A stretch of 8,043 nucleotides of DNA. Source: Acidobacteriota bacterium. Lineage in GTDB: Bacteria; Acidobacteriota; Vicinamibacteria; Vicinamibacterales; CAVVIG01. The notes under the pieces were generated by a model. The model made no database searches. It was not told the DNA's origin and saw only the letters and a program-made list of their open reading frames with translations. How positions within the stretch are numbered: position 1 is the first letter of the stretch; each line of letters starts with the position of its first letter. This document shows positions 5,943 to 8,043 of this stretch, one piece after another. The translations under genes were made by a program, and so were the position numbers. The DNA lies in the NCBI GenBank assembly GCA_016195295.1, contig JACPZV010000477.1, positions 1 to 8,043 of the forward strand. Reading direction: 5' to 3'.

Positions 5943-6974
5943 TCACTGGACCAGCGAGGCCGCTACAGCCTGAACCGCCGGCGCCAGCGCGCGGCCGACG
6001 AGCTCGTTGCCGCGCTCGGTCAGGTGCATGCCGTCCCAGCAGTACTGCGGGTCGTGGATGTTGAGGAGATCGCCCAAGTTGACGTAGGTGACCCGTGGGT
6101 TTGACCCGTAGCGAAGCGCCAGCATCTTTCGTAAATCGCTCTGCTGCCGGCGATGACTCTCTTCCAGGTACGGCTGCGTCACGACGATCACGCGGCTGTG
6201 CCGCGCCACCGCGGTTTCAATCCCCACATGCATGCTGTGACAGTAAAACGCCCATCGTGGATCGCAGCCGTCATCGTCGGGCAACGGAGGCGCAGGTGAA
6301 GACTGCCATTTCGTGGCCTGCGCTTCGAGCGATTTGTACAACTCGAGGGACTTCTCCAATAGCGCGGCTTCCGTCCGCGCGACCGCGTTGGGACGAAACG
6401 TGACCTTGTCGCCTCGATACGCCGCTCGAAGGTCTCCGGCTCGCAGCGCCATCATTTTTTCGGTCGCCACCATCGGCAGCATCGGAAAGTATCCGGTCCA
6501 TCGAAAGAGCGCGACGCCATGCCGAATCGCGCCCCGATATGGTCCACCCAGATCGTTGTAGCCCTCGTAGAGCACGGCGAGGTCGTAGTTCAGGTAGGCG
6601 TAGTCGTTGAGCGTGTACCGAAACGAATAAGCTCCATCGTTGCTGTATCCCAGGTTCACGACGCTGAAGTGCGGAGCGGGCGGTGCGCTGCCGGCATTCA
6701 ACGCCAGCTCGAGTTGATGGGGAAACGCGGCATCCCAGGGGAGACCGTACCCCAGCACGGTGCTGCCGCCGGCCACGACGATCCGGATCTCGCCGGGGCG
6801 CTTGCGGCCGACGGTCGGACCGCGGTACCCCCAGATGTTGAGGCCGGTGTCGCTGAACTTCGCGTGCACGTAGACGTCGACCGCGAGCAGCAGGCCGACC
6901 GACACGACGAGAGAGATCATCACGCTGAGGAGCGCGAAGGCGACGAAGCGCCGGCGGGAGATGGTGGCCTTCAC
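5943..6974 (-). CDS. Membrane-anchored SGNH/GDSL-family hydrolase
   Basis: This is a 343-residue SGNH-fold protein with an N-terminal signal-anchor helix (about 10-33), so the catalytic domain should face the periplasm. The four blocks are visible: VVAGGSTVLGYG (66-77, nucleophile Ser71), VVNLGYSNDGAYS (105-117, Gly109), LYEGYNDLGG (135-144, Asn140) and WDGMHLTERGN (313-323, Asp314 and His317). A spacer of about 90 residues (150-240) precedes a second core strand, RVIVVTQPYL (261-270). Such enzymes in polysaccharide loci remove or transfer acetyl or other acyl groups on sugars; that role here is inferred from context. The start is GTG at 6974, five bases after the stop of the methyltransferase gene, so the two are co-transcribed. 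It converges on the GT4 gene, with only 25 bases between its stop and the distal GT4 stop; no hairpin terminator was seen there. A lipase or esterase acting on another substrate is the alternative. Confidence 0.88.
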   Translation of the reverse strand: MKATISRRRFVAFALLSVMISLVVSVGLLLAVDVYVHAKFSDTGLNIWGYRGPTVGRKRPGEIRIVVAGGSTVLGYGLPWDAAFPHQLELALNAGSAPPAPHFSVVNLGYSNDGAYSFRYTLNDYAYLNYDLAVLYEGYNDLGGPYRGAIRHGVALFRWTGYFPMLPMVATEKMMALRAGDLRAAYRGDKVTFRPNAVARTEAALLEKSLELYKSLEAQATKWQSSPAPPLPDDDGCDPRWAFYCHSMHVGIETAVARHSRVIVVTQPYLEESHRRQQSDLRKMLALRYGSNPRVTYVNLGDLLNIHDPQYCWDGMHLTERGNELVGRALAPAVQAVAASLVQ

Positions 6975-6979
6975 ACGAC

Positions 6980-8043
6980 TCAGACGGCGCCGATCATCCG
7001 CACTTCAGGCAACGGCACGATGAACCGGCCGCCGCCGGACAGAAACGCCTGCTCTTTGCGGACGATTTCAGGCTCGTAGTTCCACGCGGTCATGATGGCG
7101 TAGTCGGGCGGATTGGCGTGAAAGGTCTCGGGAGGAACGATCGGGATCGACACGCCGGGCACGTACTTCCCGTACCGCAGCGGCGACATGTCGAGGACGT
7201 ACTCGACCAGGTCGGGGCCCAAGCCGCAGAAATTCAACAGAATCGTCGACCGCCCCGCCGCGCCGTAGCCGACGACGCGGTGACCGGCGCGCCGGAGATC
7301 CACGACGAGGTTCTTCAACGTTCGCCGGCGCGCTTCCACCTGTTCCGGAAAACGATCCACCGGCCAGAGCCGCTCGGCATCCAGCATCTCCGCCACGATC
7401 GCCGCTGGCTGGCGCGACGCGCCGATCCGCGCGGCCGTGACGCGAATCGAGCCCGCGTGAATCGGAATGCGCAGCACGTCCACGATGCGAAGGCCGTGCG
7501 CGGCGAGCAAGCGCGCCAGCGCGGTCAGCGAGTGATAACACACGTGCTCATGATACACAGTGTCGTACTGCACGAGCGCCAACAGGTCGCCCTGATACTG
7601 CACTTCGAAGATGAACACGCCCTCGTCTTCGAGCAGCGTCGTGACGCCGCGGACGATGCCGTGCAGGTCGTCGACGTGCGCGAAGACGTTGTTCCCGGTG
7701 ACGATGCGGGCGAGACCGTGTTCCGCTTTCACGCGCATCGCCGCGTCTTCGTCGAAGTAGGCCTGCACGAGCGGCCACCCGTCTTCATCGCTCGCGCGCC
7801 GAGCGACATCCGACGGGTCGACGCCGACGACGCGCGCGCCGGCGTCGCGCATCGGACGCACGAGAATGCCGTCGTTACAGCCGAACTCCACGACGAGCCG
7901 TCCGACCGCGCGCTCGCCCGCCACGATGTCGTGACCCATGCGCGCGAAATGTTCGATGAGCGTGCGCGTGGTGCTCGAGACGTACGAGTACTGCGTGAAG
8001 ATCTCGGCCGCCGGCACGACATCGAGAATTTGCATGAGCGTGC
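6980..8043 (-). CDS. SAM-dependent sugar C-methyltransferase, N-terminally cut (TylC3/NovU/TcaB9-like)
   Basis: This would transfer a methyl group from SAM to a carbon of a keto-deoxysugar nucleotide, giving a branched sugar. Numbered from the Met at 8035, the SAM domain shows VVEFGCNDGIL (48-58), GVDPS (71-75), GNNVFAHVDDL (114-124) and FIFEVQY (141-147). YHEHVCYHS (161-169) follows, a Y-x-E-H motif that in TcaB9-type enzymes carries the catalytic Tyr, Glu and His (from memory). Then comes IHAGSIRV (192-199). The C-terminal third begins with VVGYGAAGRS (254-263) and ends with VPLPEV, matching the Methyltransf_14 domain. The Met at 8035 is unlikely to be the true start: the frame stays open through 8043 (Thr-Leu before Met), and this family has an N-terminal zinc-binding cysteine domain just before the QILDVVP stretch. 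The start therefore lies outside the window. The SGNH gene follows after five bases. Confidence 0.88.
   Translation of the reverse strand, partial: TLMQILDVVPAAEIFTQYSYVSSTTRTLIEHFARMGHDIVAGERAVGRLVVEFGCNDGILVRPMRDAGARVVGVDPSDVARRASDEDGWPLVQAYFDEDAAMRVKAEHGLARIVTGNNVFAHVDDLHGIVRGVTTLLEDEGVFIFEVQYQGDLLALVQYDTVYHEHVCYHSLTALARLLAAHGLRIVDVLRIPIHAGSIRVTAARIGASRQPAAIVAEMLDAERLWPVDRFPEQVEARRRTLKNLVVDLRRAGHRVVGYGAAGRSTILLNFCGLGPDLVEYVLDMSPLRYGKYVPGVSIPIVPPETFHANPPDYAIMTAWNYEPEIVRKEQAFLSGGGRFIVPLPEVRMIGAV

Noticed and set aside
1..8043. CRISPR array, insertion sequence, tRNA or other mobile-element signal
   Set aside because: No regularly spaced repeats, transposase motifs, terminal inverted repeats or tRNA-like folds were found by reading both strands.

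Overview
The window is a GC-rich bacterial stretch, about two thirds G+C by eye. It has dense coding, several GTG starts and weak Shine-Dalgarno sequences. It looks like part of a cell-surface polysaccharide (O-antigen or exopolysaccharide) locus. The gene mix and base composition would fit an environmental Acidobacteriota or a similar soil lineage. No phylogenetic marker is present, so that placement is a low-confidence guess.

Layout from left to right. (1) Positions 1-433, minus: the N-terminal part of an ABC-2 type polysaccharide export permease (Wzm-like), cut by the left edge. (2) 426-1085, minus: a winged-helix regulator of the EPS-associated MarR type joined to a C-terminal Rossmann-like domain; its stop overlaps the permease start. 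(3) 1086-1297: a non-coding leader and promoter region with a sigma70-like promoter, a dyad over the -10 box and a second inverted repeat. (4) 1298-2008, minus: a GT2 glycosyltransferase of the polyprenyl-phosphate mannose/glucose synthase type. (5) 2009-2075: a short divergent spacer holding a compact GNRA-type hairpin. (6) 2076-3398 and 3395-4717, plus: two multi-membrane-span GT-C enzymes, one GT39/PMT-like and one GT87-like, overlapping by ATGA. (7) 4724-5728, plus: a GT4 glycosyltransferase interrupted by an in-frame TAG; its missing C-terminal 62 codons lie intact and in frame up to 5917. (8) 5943-6974, minus: a membrane-anchored SGNH hydrolase. (9) 6980-8043, minus: a sugar C-methyltransferase cut by the right edge, five bases upstream of the hydrolase gene.

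How the parts could work together (inference). The GT2 enzyme would charge a polyprenyl phosphate with a hexose. After flipping, that lipid-linked sugar is the usual type of donor for GT39 and GT87 enzymes acting on the periplasmic side. The GT4 enzyme would use nucleotide sugars in the cytoplasm. The C-methyltransferase would make a branched deoxysugar, and the SGNH enzyme would add or remove acyl groups outside the membrane. The permease would export a lipid-linked glycan. The regulator, transcribed together with the permease, is the likely local control point.

The points most worth a second look are the amber codon in the GT4 gene, the wHTH-Rossmann regulator with its well-formed promoter and dyad, and the hairpin at the start of the GT39 gene. 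No mobile element, CRISPR array, tRNA or rRNA was seen.
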